The notes below the pieces were generated by a model. The model did not search any database. It had not been told where the DNA came from and was given only the letters and a program-made list of their open reading frames with translations. A stretch of 64,000 nucleotides of DNA, taken from positions 14,892,501-14,956,500 of the forward strand of contig OZ059896.1 of NCBI GenBank assembly GCA_964057225.1. The letters run 5' to 3'. The stretch comes from Auanema rhodensis (taxonomy: Eukaryota > Nematoda > Chromadorea > Rhabditida > Rhabditidae). Shown here piece after piece: positions 49,164 to 61,200 of the stretch (positions within the stretch are counted from its first letter, which is position 1; each line of letters opens with the position of its first letter). Position numbers and translations under genes: made by a program.

Positions 49164-52100
49164 AACGAATCTGTTGTTTTCCAAAGTGATTGTCAATAAC
49201 TACTATAATCTATATTGAAAATCGAAAAAAGAAAAGAAACTCCGTCGAGCCTAACTTCTACAATCCTCCGCTCTACCAACTGAGCTATCGACGGAACGAA
49301 GCTGTTGTTTTCAGAGGTTATTGTCAATAACTGCTATAATCAATATTTTAAATGGAAGAAAAAGAAAAGAAACTCCGTCGAGCCGGATTCGAACCAGCGA
49401 CCTAAGGATATCTACACTTCTACAGTCCTCCGCTCTACCAACTGAGCTATCGACGGAACGAATCTGTTGTTTTCAGAGGTTATTGTCAATAACTGCTATA
49501 ATCAATATTTTAAATGAAAGAAAAAGAAAAGAAACTCCGTCGAGCCGGATTCGAACCAGCGACCTAAGGATATCTACACTTCTACAGTCCTCCGCTCTAC
49601 CAACTGAGCTATCGACGGAACGAATCTGTTGTTTTCCAAAGTGATTGTCAATAACTACTATAATCTATATTGAAAATCGAAAAAAGAGAAGAAACTCCGT
49701 CGAGCCTAACTTCTACAATCCTCCGCTCTACCAACTGAGTTATCGACGGAACGAATCTGTTCTTTTCAGAGGTTATTGTCAATAACTGCTATAATCAATA
49801 TTTTAAATGGGAGAAAAAGAAAAGAAACTCCGTCGAGCCGGATTCGAACCAGCGACCTAAGGATATCTACACTTCTACAGTCCTCCGCTCTACCAACTGA
49901 GCTATCGACGGAACGATTCTGTTGTTTTCAGAGCTTATTGTCAATAACTGCTATAATCAATATTTTAAATGAAAGAAAAAGAAAAGAAACTCCGTCGAGC
50001 CGGATTCGAACCAGCGACCTAAGGATATCTACTCTTCTACAGTCCTCCGCTCTACCAACTGAGCTATCGACGGAACGAATCTGTTGTTTTCCGAAGTGAT
50101 TGTCAATAACTACTATAATCTATATTGAAAATCGGAAAAAGAGAAGAAACTCCGTCGAGCCTAACTTCTACAATCCTCCGCTCTACCAACTGAGTTATCG
50201 ACGGAACGAATCTGTTCTTTTCAGAGGTTATTGTCAATAACTGCTATAATCAATATTTTAAATGGAAGAAAAAGAAAAGAAACTCCGTCGAGCCGGATTC
50301 GAACCAGCGACCTAAGGATATCTACACTTCTACAGTCCTCCGCTCTACCAACTGAGCTATCGACGGAACGAATCTGTTGTTTTCAGAGGTTATTGTCAAT
50401 AACTGATATCTACACTTCTACAGTCCTCCGCTCTACCAACCGAGCTATCGACAGAACGAATCTGTTGTTTTCCAAAGTGATTGTCAATAACTACTATAAT
50501 CTATATTGAAAATCGAAAAAAGAAAAGAAACTCCGTCGAGCCTAACTTCTACAATCCTCCGCTCTACCAACTGAGCTATCGACGGAACGAAGCTGTTGTT
50601 TTCAGAGGTTATTGTCAATAACTGCTATAATCAATATTTTAAATGGAAGAAAAAGAAAAGAAACTCCGTCGAGCCGGATTCGAACCAGCGACCTAAGGAT
50701 ATCTACACTTCTACAGTCCTCCGCTCTACCAACTGAGCTATCGACGGAACGAATCTGTTGTTTTCAGAGCTTATTGTCAATAACTGCTATAATCAATATT
50801 TTAAATGAAAGAAAAAGAAAAGAAACTCCGTCGAGCCGGATTCGAACCAGCGACCTAAGGATATCTACTCTTCTACAGTCCTCCGCTCTACCAACTGAGC
50901 TATCGACGGAACGAATCTGTTGTTTTCCGAAGTGATTGTCAATAACTACTATAATCTATATTGAAAATCGGAAAAAGAGAAGAAACTCCGTCGAGCCTAA
51001 CTTCTACAATCCTCCGCTCTACCAACTGAGTTATCGACGGAACGAATCTGTTCTTTTCAGAGGTTATTGTCAATAACTGCTATAATCAATATTTTAAATG
51101 GAAGAAAAAGAAAAGAAACTCCGTCGAGCCGGATTCGAACCAGCGACCTAAGGATATCTACACTTCTACAGTCCTCCGCTCTACCAACTGAGCTATCGAC
51201 GGAACGAATCTGTTGTTTTCCAAAGTGATTGTCAATAACTACTATAATCTATATTGAAAATCGAAAAAAGAGAAGAAACTCCGTCGAGCCTAACTTCTAC
51301 AATCCTCCGCTCTACCAACTGAGTTATCGACGGAACGAATCTGTTCTTTTCAGAGGTTATTGTCAATAACTGCTATAATCAATATTTTAAATGGGAGAAA
51401 AAGAAAAGAAACTCCGTCGAGCCGGATTCGAACCAGCGACCTAAGGATATCTACACTTCTACAGTCCTCCGCTCTACCAACTGAGCTATCGATGGAACGA
51501 ATCTGTTGTTTTCAGAGGTTATTGTCAATAACTGATATCTACACTTCTACAGTCCTCCGCTCTACCAACCGAGCTATCGACGGAACGAATCTGTTGTTTT
51601 CCAAAGTGATTGTCAATAACTACTATAATCTATATTGAAAATCGAAAAAAGAAAAGAAACTCCGTCGAGCCTAACTTCTACAATCCTCCGCTCTACCAAC
51701 TGAGCTATCGACGGAACGAAGCTGTTGTTTTCAGAGGTTATTGTCAATAACTGCTATAATCAATATTTTAAATGGAAGAAAAAGAAAAGAAACTCCGTCG
51801 AGCCGGATTCGAACCAGCGACCTAAGGATATCTACACTTCTACAGTCCTCCGCTCTACCAACTGAGCTATCGACGGAACGAATCTGTTGTTTTCAGAGGT
51901 TATTGTCAATAACTGCTATAATCAATATTTTAAATGAAAGAAAAAGAAAAGAAACTCCGTCGAGCCGGATTCGAACCAGCGACCTAAGGATATCTACACT
52001 TCTACAGTCCTCCGCTCTACCAACTGAGCTATCGACGGAACGAATCTGTTGTTTTCAGAGGTTATTGTCAATAACTGCTATAATCAATATTTTAAATGAA

Positions 52101-52563
52101 AGAAAAAGAAAAGAAACTCCGTCGAGCCGGATTCGAACCAGCGACCTAAGGATATCTACACTTCTACAGTCCTCCGCTCTACCAACTGAGCTATCGACGG
52201 AACGAATCTGTTGTTTTCCAAAGTGATTGTCAATAACTACTATAATCTATATTGAAAATCGAAAAAAGAGAAGAAACTCCGTCGAGCCTAACTTCTACAA
52301 TCCTCCGCTCTACCAACTGAGTTATCGACGGAACGAATCTGTTCTTTTCAGAGGTTATTGTCAATAACTGCTATAATCAATATTTTAAATGGGAGAAAAA
52401 GAAAAGAAACTCCGTCGAGCCGGATTCGAACCAGCGACCTAAGGATATCTACACTTCTACAGTCCTCCGCTCTACCAACTGAGCTATCGACGGAACGAAT
52501 CTGTTGTTTTCAGAGCTTATTGTCAATAACTGCTATAATCAATATTTTAAATGAAAGAAAAAG

Positions 52564-52567
52564 AAAA
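52564..52567. repeat. Target-site duplication AAAA (element 3, left)
   Basis: AAAA is repeated at 62950-62953. The low complexity of the site makes the exact edge uncertain by a base. Confidence 0.75.
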
Positions 52568-52981
52568 CGTTCTATTTAGATCCTCGGTTCCAAGTTGAGA
52601 TATCCAAACAGACTATGAGACGATGAGTATGATTTTAAATATAAGTGTGTAATGTAAGGTGAAATAAGAAACAAAAGATGAAATGTATAAAGGTTTATTG
52701 TTCGCATTATAATATAATTATACAAAGATTAAAGCTAGAGTTAAGAAAGAGAATATAAAGAAGATAAAGAGAAAGTAAGATAATGAGATAATGAGATGCC
52801 TGAGTCTTGAGGACTCAGGTTTATATATCCATACAACTCCTACTCAGTTTACACAAATTGTTACAAAGTTTATAAAAAGTGCATCTAGAATATTCTCAGA
52901 ATTGCTTAAAAACTATCTGCATTAGTTTAATAATAGCAGCTGCCATGGTCAGCTGCTTTCCTTTGAGATATGTATGTAACA
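52568..52981 (-). repeat. 3' LTR of element 3
   Basis: 414 bp. In element orientation it begins TGTTAC and ends AGAACG. A GTTGGGGCA purine-rich stretch precedes it. It differs from the other LTR by one 3-bp indel near 52583; I saw no other clear difference. Confidence 0.92.
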
Positions 52982-53161
52982 TGCCCCAACGGATACAAGT
53001 CAGCTGACCTCAGCTGTTATATGCAAATAATAAGAGAGAAAAATAAAAAAAATAAAATGGCATGAGATAAAGCAAATTTTTTTTTTTCAACAAACTATTG
53101 ATAAAGAGAAAAATTTTAAGAGATAGAATTTTATAAATGATTTAAACCTTTCCTCTCTTCT

Positions 53162-53464
53162 TTAATCCGCCAGTTGGTCAATTTCCTGGATCATTTCCGT
53201 CATTGATGCTAGTCCAAGCAGCTCCATTGTTCTGATGGTTTGGCTAACTGCTTTTGCCTTACTTTTTGATGCGGACGTGTTGGTAGTCCTTTTTGTCAGT
53301 AGTTTTTCGATTACTACTGATAGGTCTTGCCCTATCTCTATCCACGATGCTTCTTCTTCGGTTCCGCTATTTCCTACAGCTTGTTGTGTCATCTGTGTTG
53401 TCCACGTCGGCATTGCTTTGTAGATGTCAGCTGTGGTCTGCGTTCTGGCGGGTTGTCCCAGCAT
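53162..53464 (-). CDS. Element 3 small 3' ORF, 100 aa
   Basis: Starts at an ATG overlapping the stop codon of the preceding pol frame (TAATG). The product has a Lys/Ser-rich middle (TKRTTNTSASKSKAKA) and an amphipathic C-terminal helix ending in EIDQLAD. No known domain. It holds the position env would have in a typical retrovirus and may be related to the 200-codon protein of element 1. It could also be the C-terminal part of a longer protein left after the deletion that removed integrase. Confidence 0.5.
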   Translation of the reverse strand: MLGQPARTQTTADIYKAMPTWTTQMTQQAVGNSGTEEEASWIEIGQDLSVVIEKLLTKRTTNTSASKSKAKAVSQTIRTMELLGLASMTEMIQEIDQLAD

Positions 53465-55218
53465 TATGTGTCGGATTCTGTTCTCTTTCTGGCTGAGAGA
53501 ACATCCTTCTTGAACATTGAAAGAACATATCTGTTTTCTTGTTCTGTCCTAGGTAATGGTCCGAGTATATCCATGTGTACTCTTTGCCATGGTTTTGTTG
53601 ATGTTGGAAAATTTTTCATTGGTTCCACCGTTGCTTCGTGAGGGTTGTTCTTTCTTTTCGCACAAGCAAGACATCTGTTGATGTAGTTTGTAATGTCTTC
53701 TTGCATTCCAGTCCATGTAAATCGTCTTGATATTGAGTCCATTGTTTTGTTTATTCCTAGATGAGCTCCGAGTGTCGGATCTTCATGAAATTTCTTCATA
53801 ATTGGATTAATTATGTGCTCTTCTCGTGGTAAAATTGTTCGTGGTACTTGTAGGCTTCTTTTTGGTTTTGAGTATAGTACATCGTTGTACACAATATATC
53901 TGTCCGTCAGTTGTCGTCCAGCTGTATTATTCTTTATTTTATCCATAGTTTCTTTTATCCAATTTGATTGATTCTGCACTGATCGAATATCTGCTATCGT
54001 GAAGGTGTTTATCTGATGAATAGTATCTTCCGTCGTTTTTCTTTCGTTTTTCTTCTTTGCTGGTGGTTTTGCTTCGTTGATTTCATCTTCAAAATATCGT
54101 GATAATGCGTCACATACACTGTTTAATTTTCCTGGTCTGTAGATAATTTCAATATCGTATTCTTGTAAAACAATTTGAAATTTTGCTAAACGACCTATTA
54201 AATCCTTTCTAGTCATTAAACTAGTGAGTGGTCTATGGTCCGTGATAATTTTGGTTGCTGTTCCTAGTATGTAGGTGCGAAATTGTTTGACGGCGAATGT
54301 AAGAGCTAATGCTTCTACTTCTATTGGTGGATAATTCCTTTCAGCTTTGTTGAGTTTCCGACTAGCAAAAGCTATTGGATGTAATGGTTCTTGATCGTCT
54401 TTCGCTTGAAGTAGTACAGCGCCAACTGCTATCATACTTCCATCACTTTCAATAACATATGGTCGCTTCGGGATTGGTGCTTGTAACACAGGTGCTTGAG
54501 TCAATGTTTTCTTCAAAGTATTAAAAGCAATTTCTTCTTCTTCTGTCCATTTGAACGGAGTGTCTTTCCGAGTGAGGTTGTAGAGTGGTGTTGCTATTCC
54601 TGCAGCATTCTTTATGAACCTTCTGAAGTAGTTTACTACTCCCATGAAAGCTCTTACTCCTGTCGTTGATTTTGGTTGGGGATAATCTTGTATTGCCTTA
54701 ATTTTATGTGGGTCCGGTTTAATTCCTTCTTGTCCAACTATGTATCCTAGAAATTTTACTTCCTTTCTTGCGAATGCGCATTTCTTCAGTTTTATTTTGA
54801 ATCCTATTTGAGTTACTGCTTCCAAAACTTCTTCAATATCTTTTAAATGTGCTGTCGTAGATTCAGAGATTAACAGTAAATCATCTAGATATACGAATAG
54901 CTTGCATTTAACCATTGATTGCAGGTATCGTACTGCGTTTTGAAAAGTATGGGGTGATCCACATAATCCCATCGGCATTCGACAATATTGATAAGTTCCA
55001 CTTGTTGTTGTGAAAGCTGTAAGATGACGATCTTCTTTCTTAAGAGGTATTTGGAAAAATCCAGATACTAAATCAAAGTTGCTGAAGATCCTTGCTCCAG
55101 CGGCCAAATCTAGGATGTCCTGTATGTTTGATATGACATATACTTGTTTCTGAGTGATTGCATTCAGAGCTCGAAAGTCCGTTACAAATCTATAAGTTTT
55201 GTCTTTCTTCTTCACCAA
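53464..55218 (-). pseudogene. Element 3 pol: RT, RNase H, partial integrase
   Basis: 584 codons. The RT part has VTDFRALNAITQ, FSNFDLVSGFFQIPL, MPMGLCGSPHTFQ and the catalytic YLDD. The Ty3-type RNase H has ESDGS, the conserved Glu region PPIEVEALAL, and TDHRPL. The integrase HHCC zinc finger follows (HEDPTLGAHLGINKT ... CLACAKRK), then the start of the core with VHMDILGPLP. After NRYVLS the sequence departs from the family and ends within 20 residues. The later catalytic Asp and Glu and the C-terminal domain are therefore gone. The N-terminal end of RT lies in the other frame (see the 2042-codon ORF). No active enzyme set can be made from this copy. Confidence 0.88.
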
Positions 55219-58200
55219 AATTACTGGAGTTTGTCATTGAGTTTGATGGTTCAATGATTCTTTGTTGTAGCATTTCTTCTATTTGTTTCTCCACTTCTTC
55301 TTGTTGGGAGAGTGGTATACGATAAGTAATTTTGAATGATGGTGTTTTTCCTGGCATGATTGGAATGGAGTGTTCAATTGGTCCTAGGAAGAGTCCGATA
55401 TTTCTATCTTCGTTGAGAAACGCTTGTTTATGTAGTAAAATTATTTCTTTCAGTTGCTGTTGTTCGATTTGCGAGAAGCAGGCTTCTGAAAGGTCAAGCT
55501 CATTGATGAAATTGTCTGGGAAATATGGCAGTTGTTCTTCCCATCGAGCTTCCGGAGGTATGTATTGTCCTTCGTATTTTTCTTGGTTGTCCTTTGGTAT
55601 CGCTTCTGCTATCCCTATTTCTTGATTCATTTGAATTTCGAGTGGCTGTTTGCATATATTCGTCGCGTAAATTTGTACTCCGTATCCAGTTGGCGTAAAT
55701 ATAGTAGGCGTGAAAGAGAGTTTGTTGCCTGGTTTCTTACAATCGAGAAACGCCTGTTCATAGCTTTCTGGATCGTGTACTTCTAGCGTGAGCGTTCTTG
55801 TTTCTCCTGGTCTTAGCGTTTTGTTTTCTAAGCTAACCACATATGCTTTCGTGGTCTGGTGTTCCCACGGAGATGTTTCTCGTGCTAGTGGAACATGTGT
55901 TGTGCCGATAACAATTGTTTTATCCAGCGGTCGAAGTGAGGTGTAAATTCCTTGTTGATGTAATGCTTCCATGAAGTCTATTCCAAGTAACACTGGTGCT
56001 GGACAGTAGTTATCTTCTGCTACATAAAATTTGTGTTCTGTTTCTGTTGTTCCTATTGTTATGAGGATCCTTGTGTATCCCATAAATGAGAATTTAGATT
56101 TATTCGCGACTATCGCTGTTGTTTGTTTTAGTACCATCGTTGCAGCGGGCAGTTGTTTGAAGGTGGATTCTCGCATGTATGATGCTGATGCTCCCGTGTC
56201 CCATAGTGCCTTAAAGATGTGATTGTGGATTGAAATTGGGACAAACGGTAATTGTGATCCTCCTATGTAGTTTATGTTTTCTTTCTTCATGCTTGTAGGG
56301 AAATAAGCTTCATAAATGTGTTCAGGAATTGGTGCTGAAGGATCATACAATGTGAGTTGACAGCTGTTGTGATGGTTGTCGACGTATGGAGCGGACGGAG
56401 AAGGATGAGATGTTTCTGTTCTTGTGTTCTCAGTTGATAGTGGTTGTAAGTATTCTGCTTCCCATTTGACATTGTTGATGGGTATCCTTGAACTACATGC
56501 GTATATTTTTATTATCCAGGTGGCGAGTGTGATTATGCCAATTGTTATGATGATTGATCCAATGATAGCAAGTACGCGTAGTGTCCAGGTTTGAATCTTT
56601 TCCCATATTGGTGACAGAAAGTCAAACATTTTCCAAGTTATAGCTTCTTTTGTATGTTCGTAGCTGAGTAGTAAGCTGCTGGCTGCTCCTGCTGTTAGGG
56701 TAACAGGGTTCATGTTAGGAATTAATCTTTGTTTGATTACAGGTTTTATTCTTCCTGGTAAAGTAGCCTGTAGCGTTGCTAAGCTGGATCCATATGATAT
56801 TGCTAGTGCCATAGGAAACGTTGATTCTGTTAGATTGTTGAAAATGTTGCTTCCATTAAACTTGATATGTTCTAGGTTGATTGATCCTAACTCGTCGATG
56901 TATGCTGGTGATGTTACATTTATTGATTGGTTATTATTAGTCCATTGATCGTTTTCTTTCCAGGGATCCTTGATTGTGAATCCGCATGGTATGGCATGTG
57001 CCATCGGTGTGAGGTCTCTTGTACCTGGTAGGATGAACAGTTGGCCGTGATGTTCCGTTTCGACTGGGGTTTCCAGAAAACACGTGCTGTTGACTTTGTG
57101 ATCACGGTATGTTTTTGTAATTTGAATTGGTGTGCATGGCATTACATAAATTAGTTTATCATTTATGAATCTTGCAGATATATCCTGTCGTCGTAGCATT
57201 GTACGCATCCCTATAGTAGGATTTATTTGAAGAATAGCCCACCAGGTAAGTAGTTGTTTATTTTGTACGTGGCAGATGTTGTTTCTGTTTGTTGTGAACG
57301 TACGTATGATATCATCTTCCAGATTGGTAGTGGCATATTGTAGATGAGATTGCGTTTCTTGTTGATGAAGATGTTCATTCCATTTTTGGACGATATCGTT
57401 CTTAGCTTTAAGGTAGTCTACGTGGGCTTTCTTACCAATATGTGATGATATTTCTTCAGGTGTGCTGCGAGTGGTAGTGATAGATCTTTTTGTAGTTCTT
57501 GGAGGCGGTGACTTGGTGAGTGATTCTTTCCTATTGTATTCCTGGCTTGAGGTGATCGTGATTGGGTTTGTAGTAATATTGAATGTAGATTGGGGGGTGG
57601 AGAATGATTGTTTTGGTCGATGAGTGGTGAATATAGTTGTGGTTGTTGTAGGTGTTGTGGTTGTTGTTGATCTGGGTCTAGCAGTAGTAGAAGTAGTAGT
57701 AGTAGTAGTGGTAGTAGTAGTAGTAGTTGATGAAGACGTGGGTATTGTTGGTTTGGGTCTAGTTGTTGTGGATATATGTGTTTTGGGTGTGATTGTCGAA
57801 GTGATGACGTTCCTTATGGTTGTAGGCTTAGGGGTCGTGGTAGTGGTTGTAGTAGTAGTTTGTAGGGGGGTCGAAGTGCTTCTAATTGTGGTTGCAAAAG
57901 GTCGTGTTCCGGGAGTACTGATAAGGGGTAGATAATGATTATAAAATTTTTCACTATCCTCTTGTGTAATGCTATAATTTGTAGGATTTCTTTTCCGGAA
58001 GCCGTAGAATATCTCGTCGCCATCGAAGATAACTGTGTAGTTTGGCAGTTGTAATGGTGGTAAGTTTAGTTCTTTTTCATATTTGATCCATTTCTTCATT
58101 TCTGCTTCGTATTCTTCTTTTGAATGTAGCTTCTTCGGATTATTTATTGCGTTCAGGATAATTTTTGCTTGTGCTAGTTGTTCGTACAGTTCTAAATCGT

Positions 58201-61200
58201 TTCGTGTCTTGGTGAGTCTTGGTTTTCTTGGTGGCATAAGTTGATATAAGTATTCTTCTAAAGATGGTGTTGTTTCTCCTGTAGCTAATGTAGTAGGTAT
58301 TTCCGCAAGTGAGTAAGCAATTTCTTTCGCGATTTCATAGTAGTCTCCTGTTTTGGTTGGTAGTATCTTCTTAAAATCCTTAATTGTGATCCGTTTGCTA
58401 AGTTTTTGCGTAAGTTCCTTATACGATAGATTATCGATCGCGATTTTTGTTGCTTCTCTTATTTCTGCTTCTCCTAGGGCGTGTAGAATGGCTATGTTGA
58501 CGTCTTCATATTTGTGCCATATAAGACGATTTTTGATAACATCAAAATTTATACCTAGGTATTTGAAGATTGCGATATACTTAGGTAACATATTTGTTAT
58601 GTTATTGAGATTGTAATGTATGTCAAGTCTTTTTCGTTGAATATAGGTTGTATATAGTAGAATCGTTCCAGTTTTGCTGGCTGAATATCTTAGCGAGGGG
58701 TATTGATGAACTGTCAAGAATCCTTTAGGGTATTCCGTGATTGCGTGTCTTCTTGATCGTCCTAAGCTTGAGGTTGAGTTGAAGGAGATTAGAGTTCCAC
58801 TATTTGTAGTAAATATATCTTTTTGTAAGCATGAGGAGGCTTCTTTTTCCGGTGTTTTATTGTTTAGAATAAAAGCACTTTGAATTCCGGGAATCAATAT
58901 GGTGTCTTCTGATATAAAAACTTCGTGAGAGCCTAATGAAGTGTACGAGCAACTATGTTTTTCTGATGGTGGGGTCCATATGATGAGAGCGTTGTTGGTT
59001 AGGCATTGTCCTTTGTCACTGGTGCATCCGTTGTCGTTTATGAATATATCTGAGAGTACTGTATTGTCTTGTAGGCTGGTCATGTGTCCTCGTTCAGCTA
59101 TGAATCTGGTACGTTGTTCGCATTCCTGTTTCCATATACCATTAGTAATAGTTGTATGTGGGAATGGAGTTCCATAGAGTCCTGGTGCTTCTCTTTGAAG
59201 GTTGTTACCGTTGAATATTCTTTCTTTAATAGCTGACGAACATTCTTGCAGTGTTGTTGGTGAAACTTTTGCTAGTGAGACATTAGTTTCTCTGATGAAG
59301 AAAACGTCGTGAATGCAGAGTTGGTAAGTTTCAATTGCACATTTCCATGCTTCCCATTCTTTTGGTTGTAGGTTTTGGATGAACAATTCTGCTGTAGTCT
59401 TCTGGATATGGTTATTAGTTGGTGCGATGAATCGGCAAGCTGTTGGAGATGGCGGCTCGACATATATTCCTCCTCTGTTTCCTGTGCATAACTGGTACGT
59501 TGTTTCTGCACTGCATGTGTTTATAATGAGTGCGATAATTGTGATAAAGAGGGGTAGAAATGGTGTTGATTTTCTTTTGTTGTTCGGTACTTCGTTTTCC
59601 GTGACGTTGTTGACTTGAAAACGTACTCCTGGGCTCTGTGTGCGTTCTCTATACCGTTCCGGTCCATTGGAGGTGCTGCGCGGGCGACTTCTATAATTGT
59701 TGTATTGGCTTCGATTGTATTGAGAGGGGTATTGTTCGTGATTATTTGATTGTCGCCGGTTGTTGTGTCCGCTATAGTTTTGGTCGCGGTTTCGATAGTA
59801 TGGTCTTTCTTGGCTTCTGTTCCGTGATCTGTCGAAGTAGTTTTGTCTTGATCCCTTATTTTGAGAGAATCGTGAGTTATGGTTCCTGTATTGGTGTTGA
59901 TGAGGCCGATATTGGTTGTTGTATCTGTCCGGATATCGGTTGTGTGGTTTGCCATTGCCATTATACATCGGTTTGGTTCCTTTGAAATCCTTAGATTCGT
60001 TTCTCTGGTATTGATTGTTGTCCTTTGAGTCTCGAATGTTGAGGTTGTTGAACGACTTCTCTATATTGTTGACAAACGATGTTGGTCTATTTTGTATAAA
60101 GAGTTCTTCTCGTAAGGCCATTTCGTAAGCTTCCTCAAAGTTTGGTGGGTCTAGACGGCTAACGTGTTCGCTTATTTCGGGTCTTAGTCCCCAGGTGAAG
60201 GTGGATCGGAGCATGTTAAGCTCACTTTCGTTGTTCATGTCCATAGCCGAGTAGGCTTCGTTAGAACATCTTGTTGCAAAGCTTTGTACCGATTCCGTTG
60301 GTAACTGTTTCAAGCCATGTAGGCGGTGCATTGCTCGTTCTCTCTGTTTTTTCGGTGTGATCATTTCTGAGAGTCGCTTCTTGACATGGTCCCATCCAAG
60401 TCGCTTATCTTCGGTTGTGAGTTTTCTGTACGCTTCTCTTGCTCGATCATCTTCTAGCAATAATTGTATGCTTTGAAGACGTTCGGGCATAGTTGTTCTT
60501 GTAGCGTTGAAGTGTTCATCTAGGTATAGTAGATAGCGGTTGAATGGTGTTTTTCCATCGTAGCGTGGAGCTTTTATATCGCGTATGGCGGACGGAATCG
60601 CTGCTGGTTGAGGGATGATTGTAGGTGTTGGAACAGGTGCCCTTCCCGAGGTTTGCGTAAGTGGTGCGCCTTCGTCCATTGGGTCCATTCTTGGGTTAAT
60701 TCTCTTGTTTTCTGCAACAAAAGTATTTGCTTGATTAGTTTGCGATGGAAGAGACGGAGATAGAGAATGCCCAGATGTAGAATGATCAATGGATGAAGGT
60801 GAGTTTCGTAGAGGTGGGGATGAGCTTACTGCGGGTGTGGTTGAAGAAAGTGCGGGCGTAGGTGATTTTTGTGTGGTTGGTGTATTGCTTCTTCTAGGGG
60901 TGGCTATTAAAGGATTGATTGGGTTGATTGTATTTGGTATGGTGTTGGTTGGGGGGTTTTGAGGGTTCCCTTTGCTTGCTATGTTTTTAGGAATAGGTTT
61001 AATGTTTGGGATAATTTTCTTTTCTAAGGTGTTTCTTTCGACTATGTCTGTTTTTTGTTTCTTCGTTTTTTCATGTGATTTGGGATTGGTGAATTGTTTT
61101 TGAATGCCGCGATGTCTTGGGGTATGTATTACCATTGACTTTGTTTTAATGCTTAACTTCGCTTGTTTTGCAGAGGGGGGAGAATATGTTGCGGGCGGTT

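Larger units (their letters stand above)
48640..52567 (-). repeat. tRNA-Tyr array, segment between elements 2 and 3
   Basis: Fifteen full genes (83 nt) start at 48700, 48993, 49374, 49536, 49829, 49991, 50284, 50665, 50827, 51120, 51413, 51794, 51956, 52118 and 52411. Nine short units (54 nt) start at 48860, 49241, 49696, 50151, 50532, 50987, 51280, 51661 and 52278. Half units lie at 49114, 50405 and 51534. A different higher-order pattern applies here: full, half, short, full, full, short, with periods of 1291 and 1129 bp between the half-unit blocks. Confidence 0.95.

Noticed and set aside
57624-57935. Val-rich plus-strand ORF
   Set aside because: It is the reverse complement of the Thr-codon repeat in the element 3 polyprotein.
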